From Thermoproteota archaeon (GTDB taxonomy: Archaea > Korarchaeota > Korarchaeia > Korarchaeales > Korarchaeaceae), in contig QMVU01000059.1 of the NCBI GenBank assembly GCA_003661265.1, forward strand, positions 1 to 7,070: a DNA stretch of 7,070 nt, in the 5' to 3' direction. Position numbers and translations under genes: made by a program. A model generated the notes under the pieces. The model was given only the letters and a program-made list of their open reading frames with translations. It had not been told where the DNA came from and ran no database searches. Numbering within the stretch: position 1 is the stretch's first letter; every line of letters starts with the position of its first letter. This document shows positions 1-4,796 of the stretch, piece by piece.

Positions 1-60
1 ACATAATAGGATATAGTTGTATATAAACATTATTTTAAGATAAAAATTTTACATAATCAA

Positions 61-68
61 ATTTAAAA
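61..68 (+). promoter_or_regulatory. box A (TATA) for the orphan antitoxin gene
   Basis: ATTTAAAA is centred about 27 bases before the ATG at 92, the archaeal TATA-to-start distance expected for a leaderless transcript. No Shine-Dalgarno sequence is visible before this ATG, which fits. A second TATA-like element, GTATATAAA, lies near 20-28 and could serve a longer transcript. Confidence 0.5.
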
Positions 69-71
69 CCA

Positions 72-437
72 ATGTTGTGTTATGTAATGAGATGCCTAGG
101 GAGAGGAAGAGGAGCAAGAAGGAACTCACCACGATCCAGATATCGAAGGAGACAAGGGAGATGCTTAAGGAGCTTGGGAGGAAGGGAGAGACCTACGATG
201 ACATAATAAGGAGGCTTATAGAGCTTGCCAAAGATGTGGAAAAGAGGTATAAGTAGTCACATTAGGTGGAATAGTGCATCTAGAAAAGTCCTTTCCTCTT
301 ATAAGCATCTAAGGCCTCCTCCCATAACTTCCTGTCCCCATAGCTTTCAAGTTCCATGAAGACATGCATTAGGAGGTCTCCTCTGACCCCAGAGCTTCTA
401 ATAACACCGAGTATCCACTTCAGACTATTCTTACCGT
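72..437. repeat. left copy of duplicated antitoxin / membrane-protein-tail module
   Basis: This stretch is homologous to 1318-1715. It covers the orphan antitoxin gene on + and, facing it, the C-terminal coding sequence of a membrane/coiled-coil protein on -. Over the best part (134-223 against 1364-1452) there are three substitutions and one single-base gap in 90 positions. All three substitutions are G here and A in the other copy. Homology starts near ATGTTGTG at 72 and fades at about 437, beyond which the two copies have unrelated sequence. Confidence 0.8.
92..256 (+). CDS. orphan VapB/RHH-like antitoxin, 54 aa
   Basis: Small basic DNA-binding protein of the archaeal VapB/ribbon-helix-helix type. 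After a charged N-terminus (MPRERKRSKK) comes a TTIQISKETREMLKELG segment matching the family pattern of a beta-strand followed by helix 1. Then comes GETYDDIIRRLIE, the usual G(E/D)-(S/T)-aromatic-D-D-I-I-x-R-L turn and helix 2. ATG at 92 is the only in-frame start; the upstream frame is closed. No toxin follows on the same strand: the next sequence is the tail of a convergent gene. The domain is expected to bind its own promoter as a dimer, and with no PIN toxin attached it may be an orphan antitoxin or a stand-alone regulator. A frameshifted second copy lies at 1332-1485, so this is the surviving member of a duplicated pair. Family assignment is from motif recognition only. Confidence 0.8.
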   Translation: MPRERKRSKKELTTIQISKETREMLKELGRKGETYDDIIRRLIELAKDVEKRYK

Positions 438-468
438 CCAAGTAGCGATCATAAATTCCTTTACATAG
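280..468 (-). pseudogene. C-terminal fragment of an unrecognised membrane/coiled-coil protein (left copy)
   Basis: The reverse strand is open for 62 codons with no start codon before the middle of the frame, and reads LKWILGVIRSS, ELESYGDRKLWEEALDAYK and ends GLF-stop. The same peptide pattern (LKWILG, VIRSSEVREELL, ELESYGDRKLWEEA) occurs in the right copy at 1560-1715, spread over shifted frames. Conservation of amino acids across the frameshifts shows that this was a coding sequence, with charged amphipathic helices. The N-terminal membrane segment and coiled coil of the right copy are missing: homology stops at about 437 and an in-frame stop lies just upstream of 468. I do not recognise the family. 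Its stop faces the stop of the orphan antitoxin at a distance of 23 bases, so the two genes converge. Confidence 0.6.
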
Positions 469-612
469 TTAACATCTCCATAGCGCGTCTGTGTAGAGAA
501 ATGGCCGTTTTGAATGTCGCTGCTTACTAGGATTGTTACAAAATTTGTAGGAATGGATGGAGCGCTCTTTGAAATTACCTCCTAATCTCGGTGGAAAAAG
601 AATTTATATATT
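469..612. other. no gene seen; breakpoint region left of VapBC
   Basis: No convincing coding frame, repeat or RNA gene is visible. This is unique sequence where the left module breaks off and the VapBC segment begins. An open plus frame starts at 557, but its first 28 codons cross the VapBC promoter and do not resemble the VapB family, so I treat them as non-coding. Confidence 0.5.
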
Positions 613-639
613 CTTTATATATAATAATTATCGATATAA
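613..639 (+). promoter_or_regulatory. vapBC promoter: box A with possible operator
   Basis: CTTTATATA at 613-621 is a strong archaeal box A placed 20-28 bases before the ATG at 641, so the transcript is probably leaderless. TTATAT (615-620) and ATATAA (634-639) form an inverted repeat with a 13-base spacer overlapping the box A and the expected start site, which is where an autorepressing VapB-VapC complex would bind. The inverted repeat is AT-rich and could arise by chance. Confidence 0.5.
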
Positions 640-640
640 G

Positions 641-883
641 ATGGGCAGATCTGGACGATCTTATAGGAGTTTATTGGTGACCCGTGAAGTCTATGAGAGG
701 TTAAGATCCTTAAAAAGAGAAGGCGAAAGCTTTTCGGATTTAATTGCTAGATTAATGGAGCGGAGCGGTGCTGACTATGGGCTAGAAAAATTAGCTGGGC
801 TTTTATCTGAAAACGAGGAGGAGGCTCGACTATTTGAAGAGGCGGTGAAAGAGGCTTCTAAGTACTTTGGGTGGACAAGTTGA
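641..883 (+). CDS. vapB: VapB antitoxin (PF02697/UPF0330 type), 80 aa
   Basis: Antitoxin of a type II toxin-antitoxin pair. It neutralises the PIN-domain RNase encoded directly downstream and probably represses the operon. Residues 7-33 carry the family signature: a YRSLLVTREVYERLRSLK strand-helix segment followed by GESFSDLIARLM, the typical (E/K)SFSDLI turn and second helix of the AbrB-unrelated archaeal VapB group. The acidic C-terminal half (ENEEEARLFEEAVKEA) is the expected toxin-wrapping tail. I start at ATG 641 and not at the longer ATG 557, because the extra 28 codons run through the box A and are not family-like. The end overlaps the vapC start by 4 to 13 bases depending on the vapC start used, indicating translational coupling. 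About 80 residues is normal for the family. Confidence 0.87.
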   Translation: MGRSGRSYRSLLVTREVYERLRSLKREGESFSDLIARLMERSGADYGLEKLAGLLSENEEEARLFEEAVKEASKYFGWTS

Positions 884-1308
884 GTAAAATTTGCCTAGAC
901 TCGAGCGTTCTAATAGCTTTGGAAAAGGCCCGAATTTCTGCAGAGGATTTACGTAGGGAGTTTCCGCATGCCCACTTTGTTATTTCTGTTATTAGTGCTT
1001 TTGAACAGGCATACGGGGCCTATATCTTGATACAAAAGGGATTCAAGCAGAAAGGAGAGGAGATCCTCGATGGGTTGAAAGGCTTCAGAACATATCCATT
1101 AACATTTGAAGCTGCCCTTCTGGCAGCCAAAATCTCTGCCGAGCTAAGATCAATGGGCAAGAAAATCGAGCCTAAAGATTTGTTTATAGCTGCAATATGT
1201 ATTCAAAACGAGTTAGAACTCTTGACGCTGAATGTCAGGCACTTTGAGCTATTGTCTCCGTATGGTCTGAGGGTGCACAACGCAAGACCTTTTTTGAAAA
1301 AGAAATAA
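871..1308 (+). CDS. vapC: VapC toxin, PIN-domain ribonuclease, 142-145 aa
   Basis: Metal-dependent endoribonuclease toxin; VapC proteins typically cleave tRNA or rRNA when freed from VapB. The acidic PIN residues are visible: D10 in CLDSSVLIAL, E45 in ISVISAFE, and D103 in IEPKDLFIAAI. The fourth position is the T-x-N form, T119 and N121 in LTLNVRHFELL, a common variant of the usual Asp. Length is normal. The GTG at 871 gives 145 residues. TTG at 880 may be better: GGGTGG at 869-874 would be its Shine-Dalgarno with 5-base spacing, and TTGA would give a 4-base overlap with the vapB stop. All catalytic residues are kept either way, so the toxin looks active. The right module begins about 10 bases after its stop. 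Confidence 0.87.
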   Translation: MDKLSKICLDSSVLIALEKARISAEDLRREFPHAHFVISVISAFEQAYGAYILIQKGFKQKGEEILDGLKGFRTYPLTFEAALLAAKISAELRSMGKKIEPKDLFIAAICIQNELELLTLNVRHFELLSPYGLRVHNARPFLKKK

Positions 1309-1317
1309 TCCCATTGC

Positions 1318-1715
1318 TATGTTGTGTAATCAAGATATCGTAGGGAGAGGAGGAGCTTACTACATCCAGATATCGAAGGAGACAAGGAGATGCTTAAAGA
1401 GCTTGGGAAGAAGGGAGAGACCTACGATGACATAATAAGAAGGCTTATAGAGATGGCGAGAAGCAAGGAAGAGGAGCCTAAGTAAGGACCACGCATTCGT
1501 GTAGGATATGCTTAAGTACGCAGCCTTTCCCTCGTGAAGATTGGAGAATCTTTCAATGTTTATAGGTATCTTCTCTTCCCGCAAGATTCTAGGCCTCCTC
1601 CCACAGCTTCCTGTCCCCGTAGCTCTCAAGCTCCTTGAATACCCTCCATAGAAGCTCCTCTCTAACCTCTGAGCTCCTAATAACCCCCCCAATATCCACT
1701 TAAGGCCCTTCTTAC
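1318..1715. repeat. right copy of duplicated antitoxin / membrane-protein module
   Basis: Homologous to 72-437 in the same order and orientation, so the two copies are direct repeats about 1.25 kb apart flanking vapBC. This copy is more decayed in its antitoxin part, but the gene on its minus strand continues past the repeat limit into its N-terminal coding region (to about 1960). Homology resumes immediately after vapC with ATGTTGTG, so vapBC and its leader fill the whole gap between the copies. Confidence 0.8.
1332..1485 (+). pseudogene. frameshifted copy of the orphan VapB-like antitoxin
   Basis: Second copy of the gene at 92-256. The start codon is gone (the GATGCC context has become GATATCG) and two single-base deletions break the frame, one before ATCCAG at 1364 and one in the run corresponding to ACAAGGGAG. 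After the second deletion the old frame is open from an internal ATG at 1390: MLKELGKKGETYDDIIRRLIE, then a diverged tail MARSKEEEPK and TAA. A 31-residue product from 1390 is conceivable but would lack the DNA-contacting beta-strand, so loss of function is likely. Confidence 0.8.
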
Positions 1716-1960
1716 GGATCTGAGTGGAGGTGCTCTCTTCTAACCTCCACCTTCCTCTCTTGATAGCCCTTCTAGCTCCCTTCTTCGCTCCATAATCTCC
1801 CGCAACCTCTCCTCTAGCTCCCTTCTCCTCACCTGTATTTGAAGGAGACTTAAAAGAGAGCTCATCATTACTATACTAGTGGCTAGAAGGTAGAGAAACT
1901 CAGATTTAACTCCCTCGATAACTTCAAACTCTTCTATCCTGTACGAGATAAGGGATGAGC
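1560..1960 (-). pseudogene. frameshifted membrane-anchored coiled-coil protein, unknown family (right copy)
   Basis: Reading minus, three shifted frames join into one protein-like sequence. First is a hydrophobic segment (EFLYLLATSIVMMSSLLSLL), then a highly charged probable coiled coil (RRRELEERLREIMERRRELE) that ends at a stop at 1740-1742. The next frame gives STSTQIRKKGLKWILG up to the seven-G run (C run at 1684-1690), and after it VIRSSEVREELLWRVFKELE and GDRKLWEEA, with a stop at 1589-1591. A last shift restores a tail ending YL-stop at 1560. The left copy reads through the G-run region without a break, which shows these are mutations in a once-coding gene. No start codon is seen upstream of the membrane segment, so the 5' end was probably lost at the junction with the methyltransferase fragment near 1960. 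The family is not recognised; a topology with one N-terminal anchor and a cytosolic coiled coil is inferred. Confidence 0.6.
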
Positions 1961-2356
1961 CATCATATAATAAAGAAAAGACCTTCCAAGTTCCTAAAAC
2001 CCTCTGAGCTGAGTGTGGTAAAGAAAGCTCGACCCTTATATCCTCTGAAAGCTCTCCTCTCTGATAGAGTAAGGTTTAAAGAGGGAGATGCAAGGAACAT
2101 CTCGTTTCCTGATAACTATTTTGATATAGTTGTATCAAGTTTCGCCATCCACATCATACGTAAGGGCAGAGAAGATGCTCTAAAGGAAATGATTCGTGTA
2201 CTAAAACCTGGCGGCAAATTCGCGATAGTAGAACCTGTAAAAGAGAGATGGACGGGGTGGGTTGTTGATGATAAACTAAAGGCCAAACTTCAGGAGTTAG
2301 GTCTCAAGAACGTTAAATTCCATCCGATCATAATTTCTTATCCCAAGAAAAGATAA
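1955..2356 (+). CDS. class I SAM-dependent methyltransferase, N-terminally truncated (133 aa, probably a remnant)
   Basis: From about residue 36 the protein matches the second half of a Methyltransf_11/25-type enzyme. DRVRFKEGDARNISFPD is the region after motif I with the acidic adenine-binding Asp, YFDIVVSSFAIHII is the FD-V-V strand, and EMIRVLKPGGKFAIVEP is the classic RVLKPGG motif. A C-terminal segment on DDKLKAKLQELGL follows. The glycine-rich SAM-binding motif I (D-x-G-x-G) that should precede this is absent. The first 35 residues (MSHHIIKKRPSKF onward) are basic and do not look like the fold, and family members are usually 200-250 residues. The ATG at 1955 is only the first available start in an open frame. 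The upstream DNA is the antisense remnant of a different gene, so the 5' half was probably removed by a deletion joining the two. Activity is unlikely. Confidence 0.7.
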   Translation: MSHHIIKKRPSKFLKPSELSVVKKARPLYPLKALLSDRVRFKEGDARNISFPDNYFDIVVSSFAIHIIRKGREDALKEMIRVLKPGGKFAIVEPVKERWTGWVVDDKLKAKLQELGLKNVKFHPIIISYPKKR

Positions 2357-2357
2357 C

Positions 2358-2369
2358 GTATATATAATT
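2358..2369 (+). promoter_or_regulatory. box A for the CPBP protease gene
   Basis: GTATATATAATT is a strong archaeal TATA element directly after the methyltransferase stop. It predicts a transcript start near 2385-2390 and a leader of about 50 bases before the TTG at 2439, which has its own Shine-Dalgarno GAGGT at 2424-2428. Confidence 0.5.
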
Positions 2370-2438
2370 TACGGTGAAAAAATGATCGGAAAGATGATTG
2401 TTTAAATGTAAGGAAGATAAGGCGAGGTAGATATCCAA

Positions 2439-3171
2439 TTGGAAAGTACGTTGATGGGCATCCAAGGATTTATCATCTTTCTAATTGCCTATGCCTTTTA
2501 CCTTCTCTTTGCATACAAGAAGGACCCGAGATTTTCATTGAAGTACGAGAGGGTTCCCTCATTTTACTTTTTAATGTTGATTTCCGCACTGGAGACACTA
2601 ATCCTGGTGGTAATCCTCATAATTTTGAACCTGCTCATTGGTCGGGATCTTATATCGATATTCGGTTTGAATCGCCTGAATTTAACAGGAGAAGTACCTC
2701 TTCTAGGCTTCCTTGGAGGAATTCTCGTCTTTATCGCGTGCTTAGTTGTTGGTTCCTTAATCTCCCTCTTGCACCGCAAATTCTTCTTTTACTACAAGCC
2801 CACAAGGGAGGAGGAGGTTAAAAAACTAATATTGGCCTCTTTACCCAGATCAAGAAGGAAATCCTTTGCTCTTCTAACAATTACCTCTCTAAAAGCTGCA
2901 ATTTTTGAGGAGATAATTTTTCAGAGGCTACTTACTTAGCAACTTGCTTTTATTAACCTCTCCTACAATTGCTCTAATTGTACAGGCTCTTCTTTTTTCA
3001 ATCCCCCACCTATACCAAGGAATTCTTAATGCTTTACTACCGCTGATAGCTGGTCTACTGCTTGGAGAAATATTCCTAATAACGGGTTCGTTAACAGTGG
3101 TCATGGTAGCACATTTCGTTGGGGATGTAATAGGACTCATCATTCAAGTGTTTCTGCCCGGAAGGGAATGA
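2439..3171 (+). pseudogene. CPBP-family intramembrane metalloprotease, split by a single-base frameshift
   Basis: Abi/CPBP (CAAX protease and bacteriocin-processing) membrane protein. The first frame gives 166 residues with hydrophobic segments near 8-26, 43-67 and 87-110 and ends at TAG 2937-2939 just after EEIIFQRLLT. The next frame continues the protein to 3171. Removing one T from the five-T run 2917-2921 restores a continuous 243-aa protein reading EEIIFRGYLLSN, with E157-E158 and R162 of motif 1, then F186-x3-H190 in FSIPH and H225-x3-D229 in AHFVGD. All three catalytic motifs are then intact and the length is normal. TTG 2439 is chosen because GAGGT lies 10 bases upstream; ATG 2454 is an alternative. 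Possible readings are an inactivating mutation, a sequencing or assembly error in the homopolymer, or slippage that restores the frame. Relatives process or degrade membrane-associated peptides; the substrate here is unknown. Confidence 0.82.
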
Positions 3172-3192
3172 GATAAAGTCCTCGGCTTCCGC

Positions 3193-3215
3193 ATAAATCC
3201 TGTCGCAGGATTTAT
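3193..3215. terminator. perfect 10-bp inverted repeat between convergent genes
   Basis: ATAAATCCTG and CAGGATTTAT are exact reverse complements separated by the three bases TCG. It lies 22 bases after the CPBP stop and 55 bases beyond the HEPN stop on the other strand, so it could fold in either transcript. No T-run follows on either side, so a termination role is only one option; a transposon-end hairpin is another. A diverged version without the left arm occurs near 6418-6440. Confidence 0.4.
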
Positions 3216-3244
3216 CCGATGTAGCGATGATTCCGAAAAGGAGT

Positions 3245-3268
3245 AAAAAGAACTCCAAGGAGGGAGTT
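3245..3268 (-). terminator. hairpin plus T-run terminator of the MNT-HEPN operon
   Basis: Read on the minus strand immediately after the HEPN stop, AACTCC and GGAGTT pair across a 6-base loop and are followed by CTTTTT. The placement one base past the stop and the downstream T-run make it a good terminator candidate. Confidence 0.55.
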
Positions 3269-3269
3269 A

Positions 3270-3698
3270 TTAAGCAGTTCGAGAAGATCGGATGAGCCTC
3301 CTACATGCCTCAACTGTTTCCCTAGCCATTTCCAAGGCCTCTCTAGCATCCTCCTCGTCATAAAGCTCGCTAGGAGGGAGCCCTGCTTCCTCATCTCCAT
3401 ACATGCTAGGCTCTCTCTCCCTACTTAACCTCCCTGAGACTCTAGCGAGCCTTGGTATCAGCTCCCTAAACCATTCTGGGAACCTGTCTTGGCTTCTCCT
3501 TAGTATCGGTCCTACATCATGCCATCTAGGTGGTTCAATCCCTACGGCCCTAAGGGCTCCTTTTAAAGCCAGTTTAACCGCTTCCTGGCTCTGCCTAACC
3601 ACATACGGGTACTCCCCTAAGTTAAAGAAGTGTTCTGCTGCTCTAAGTCTTACTTCAGATTGCTGCATGTTGGCCAGAGCCATCCTGAGGTTATTCAA
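3270..3698 (-). CDS. HEPN domain protein of an MNT-HEPN toxin-antitoxin pair, 142 aa
   Basis: All-helical HEPN (PF05168 type) partner of the nucleotidyltransferase encoded just upstream. The N-terminal helix (RLRAAEHFFNLGEYPYVVRQ) leads into the family core SQEAVKLALKGALRAVGIEPPRWHDVG at 37-63, including the conserved E-A-V-x-L-A-L-K helix and the H-D turn. The C-terminal helix carries YDEEDAREALEMARETVEACRRLI. The ribonuclease motif R-x4-6-H of toxic HEPN RNases is not visible: the only R-to-H spacing in the core is R50 to H60, and the last helix has no His. It may therefore be a non-nuclease member acting as a binding partner. ATG at 3698 overlaps the MNT stop by 8 bases, so translation is coupled. 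Residues about 49-96 are duplicated almost exactly at 6472-6615. Confidence 0.85.
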   Translation of the reverse strand: MNNLRMALANMQQSEVRLRAAEHFFNLGEYPYVVRQSQEAVKLALKGALRAVGIEPPRWHDVGPILRRSQDRFPEWFRELIPRLARVSGRLSREREPSMYGDEEAGLPPSELYDEEDAREALEMARETVEACRRLIRSSRTA

Positions 3699-4188
3699 TC
3701 TCTATGACCTCCCCGAACTCATATGGTTCCTTAAGAACCCAGTACCACATCTTGCCCATCCTAACCCTCTTGGCGTTAAGTTCATTCAGCCTCTTCCTGA
3801 GTCTGTTCAAGATGTTCTCGAAGAACGAGCCCCTATCATATAGTATTATCGCGTCCTCAACCATGTCCAGGTATATGGGAGTTAGCCTCGATGCCTCTTC
3901 CGGTGTCCTGAGCAGGGGAGATATGCTGACATAATATCCTTCGTCCCACAAATCTTCTATTAGCGGCTCAACCTCTTTTTCCACCTCCATGAAGAGGTCC
4001 TGTCTCTTAAACCTCCCCTTCGGAAGGCCTTCTATGATCACTAGGATGTCTAAATCGCTATCCCTTCTAAACTCTCCTCTGGCTACTGATCCGTAAACTA
4101 CAAGGGAAATGAGCTTGTCCCCAAATCTCTTTCTTAAAGCTTCTAAAAGGGCTTTAAGAATGCTCCTATATGGTTCGGCCAGGCTCAA
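3691..4188 (-). CDS. MNT-type minimal nucleotidyltransferase of the MNT-HEPN pair, 165 aa
   Basis: Member of the DNA polymerase beta-like nucleotidyltransferase superfamily. GSVARGEF at 33-40 is the nucleotide-binding turn (GSxxRG), and DSDLD at 43-47 supplies the two metal-binding Asp residues (D45, D47). The third carboxylate expected on a later strand is not evident in YYVSISPLL. The extended C-terminus with an LRKRLNEL helix and a WYWVLKEPYEFGEVIEI tail is common in the longer archaeal MNT proteins. In characterised pairs the MNT protein adds AMP to the HEPN toxin to silence it, so this is probably the antitoxin; that is inferred from family knowledge. The start is TTG, since no in-frame ATG or GTG precedes the MSLAEPYRSIL sequence and the frame closes upstream. 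A weak AGAGATGA Shine-Dalgarno is nearby. First gene of a two-gene operon. Confidence 0.87.
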   Translation of the reverse strand: MSLAEPYRSILKALLEALRKRFGDKLISLVVYGSVARGEFRRDSDLDILVIIEGLPKGRFKRQDLFMEVEKEVEPLIEDLWDEGYYVSISPLLRTPEEASRLTPIYLDMVEDAIILYDRGSFFENILNRLRKRLNELNAKRVRMGKMWYWVLKEPYEFGEVIEIE

Positions 4189-4212
4189 GTCATCTCTTCA
4201 TACCAGCTTGGG

Positions 4213-4223
4213 AATTAAAGTTT
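4213..4223 (-). promoter_or_regulatory. possible box A for the MNT-HEPN operon
   Basis: On the minus strand AAACTTTAATT lies about 25-35 bases before the TTG start at 4188. The spacing suits an archaeal TATA box with a very short leader. The match is weaker than the other box A elements in the window. Confidence 0.35.
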
Positions 4224-4356
4224 GTCCTTCGAAAGAGCAGAATGTCAATATCAGCGCTTAGGACCTGAGAACTAAGCTTCCAGATGGAGGACTTAGGTTT
4301 GCTCATGTTGTAGATAGTTATACCATTTACACATGAGCTTTGCATTAACGGTATTT

Positions 4357-4414
4357 GCATGTTGACATCCAACATATTGGTTTATGGCATGAGATACTCC
4401 CGGAATTTTGGCTG
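4357..4414. repeat. 58-base repeat, copy A (upstream flank of MNT-HEPN)
   Basis: Aligns without gaps to 6639-6696 with eight differences, all transitions. It includes a 6-bp inverted repeat (ATGTTG and CAACAT around ACATC) and, on the minus strand, an in-frame run encoding QPKFREYLMP-stop. In copy B the same run encodes QPRFREHLMP-stop. Confidence 0.75.
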
Positions 4415-4567
4415 TGCGCGCCGCAGTTCCTTTTGATTCTCCATGAGGATTTTCAGGTCCGTATTAGCCGCAGTTAGCCCGAAGTTAAAAAGTCCGTTCT
4501 GAGTTATGAAACCTGAGATAGACCCTTCACCCAATTTTTGGCAAGTCTGAGCGCCCATTCTCCACAT
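4382..4567 (-). pseudogene. possible C-terminal coding remnant ending FREYLMP
   Basis: An open minus frame of 61 codons includes a polar stretch with TDLKILMENQKELRRAQ and ends QPKFREYLMP-stop. The only support for coding is that the last ten codons and the stop are repeated at 6639-6696 with two conservative changes (K to R, Y to H). No family is recognised and no upstream part of a larger protein is evident, although an overlapping minus frame at 4527-4742 could be an earlier frameshifted section. Low confidence. Confidence 0.25.
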
Positions 4568-4766
4568 GATCAGCTGGGAATCCGATCACGTGAGCGAGGC
4601 TGCCCGCCTGAGGGGAGCCTGTAAATAACCTATGGAGCAAAGGAGACAAGTATATAGAGCATACCAGGTATTTTTCTGCTACTTTTCGTGTTTCTGTAAA
4701 CGTCGCAAGGGGAAGATGGACCAAGCAATAGAGCTGCTTCAAAAACCATGAGGGAGGTAGGCTGGT

Positions 4767-4790
4767 TTAAAAAAGAAAAAAGAAAAAATT
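4767..4790 (-). terminator. U-rich archaeal terminator of the oxidoreductase gene
   Basis: Downstream of the oxidoreductase stop the minus strand reads AATTTTTTCTTTTTTCTTTTTT, three T runs separated by single C residues. Such oligo-T tracts terminate archaeal RNA polymerase without needing a hairpin. It begins 7 bases after the stop codon. Confidence 0.75.
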
Positions 4791-4796
4791 AGAGAA

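Larger units (their letters stand above)
4190..4766. other. 577-base region without a clear gene
   Basis: No complete gene, tRNA, rRNA or CRISPR is visible. It contains the MNT-side promoter candidate, a 58-base element repeated at 6639-6696, and a minus-strand open frame at 4382-4567 that may be the end of a lost gene. The section 4410-4620 is richer in G and C than the surroundings, with stretches such as GCGCGCCGCAG and GAGGCTGCCCGCCTGAGGGG, suggesting a different origin from the AT-rich flanks. Confidence 0.5.

Noticed and set aside
557..640. 28-codon N-terminal extension of VapB
   Set aside because: It runs through the box A elements, lacks any family resemblance, and the ATG at 641 gives a normal-length VapB with correct promoter spacing.
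1360..1692. 110-residue open frame on minus
   Set aside because: It is a frameshifted reading of the right-copy membrane protein and runs antisense through the antitoxin pseudogene; the composition is unlike a real protein.
2564..3143. Two 71-residue minus frames opposite the CPBP gene
   Set aside because: The opposite frame has clear membrane-protease motifs; these frames are Ile/Thr/Pro/Arg-rich antisense readings of hydrophobic codons.
3403..3934. Plus-strand open frames opposite HEPN and MNT
   Set aside because: They are shadows of two well-supported minus-strand genes and show no family motifs.
4410..4640. Possible structured RNA or tRNA in the GC-rich stretch
   Set aside because: I could not find a T-loop consensus, acceptor pairing or a complete cloverleaf on either strand.
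4527..4742. 71-residue minus frame in the GC-richer gap
   Set aside because: No motif or homologous copy is seen; it overlaps another weak frame. Kept only as a possible earlier part of the FREYLMP remnant.
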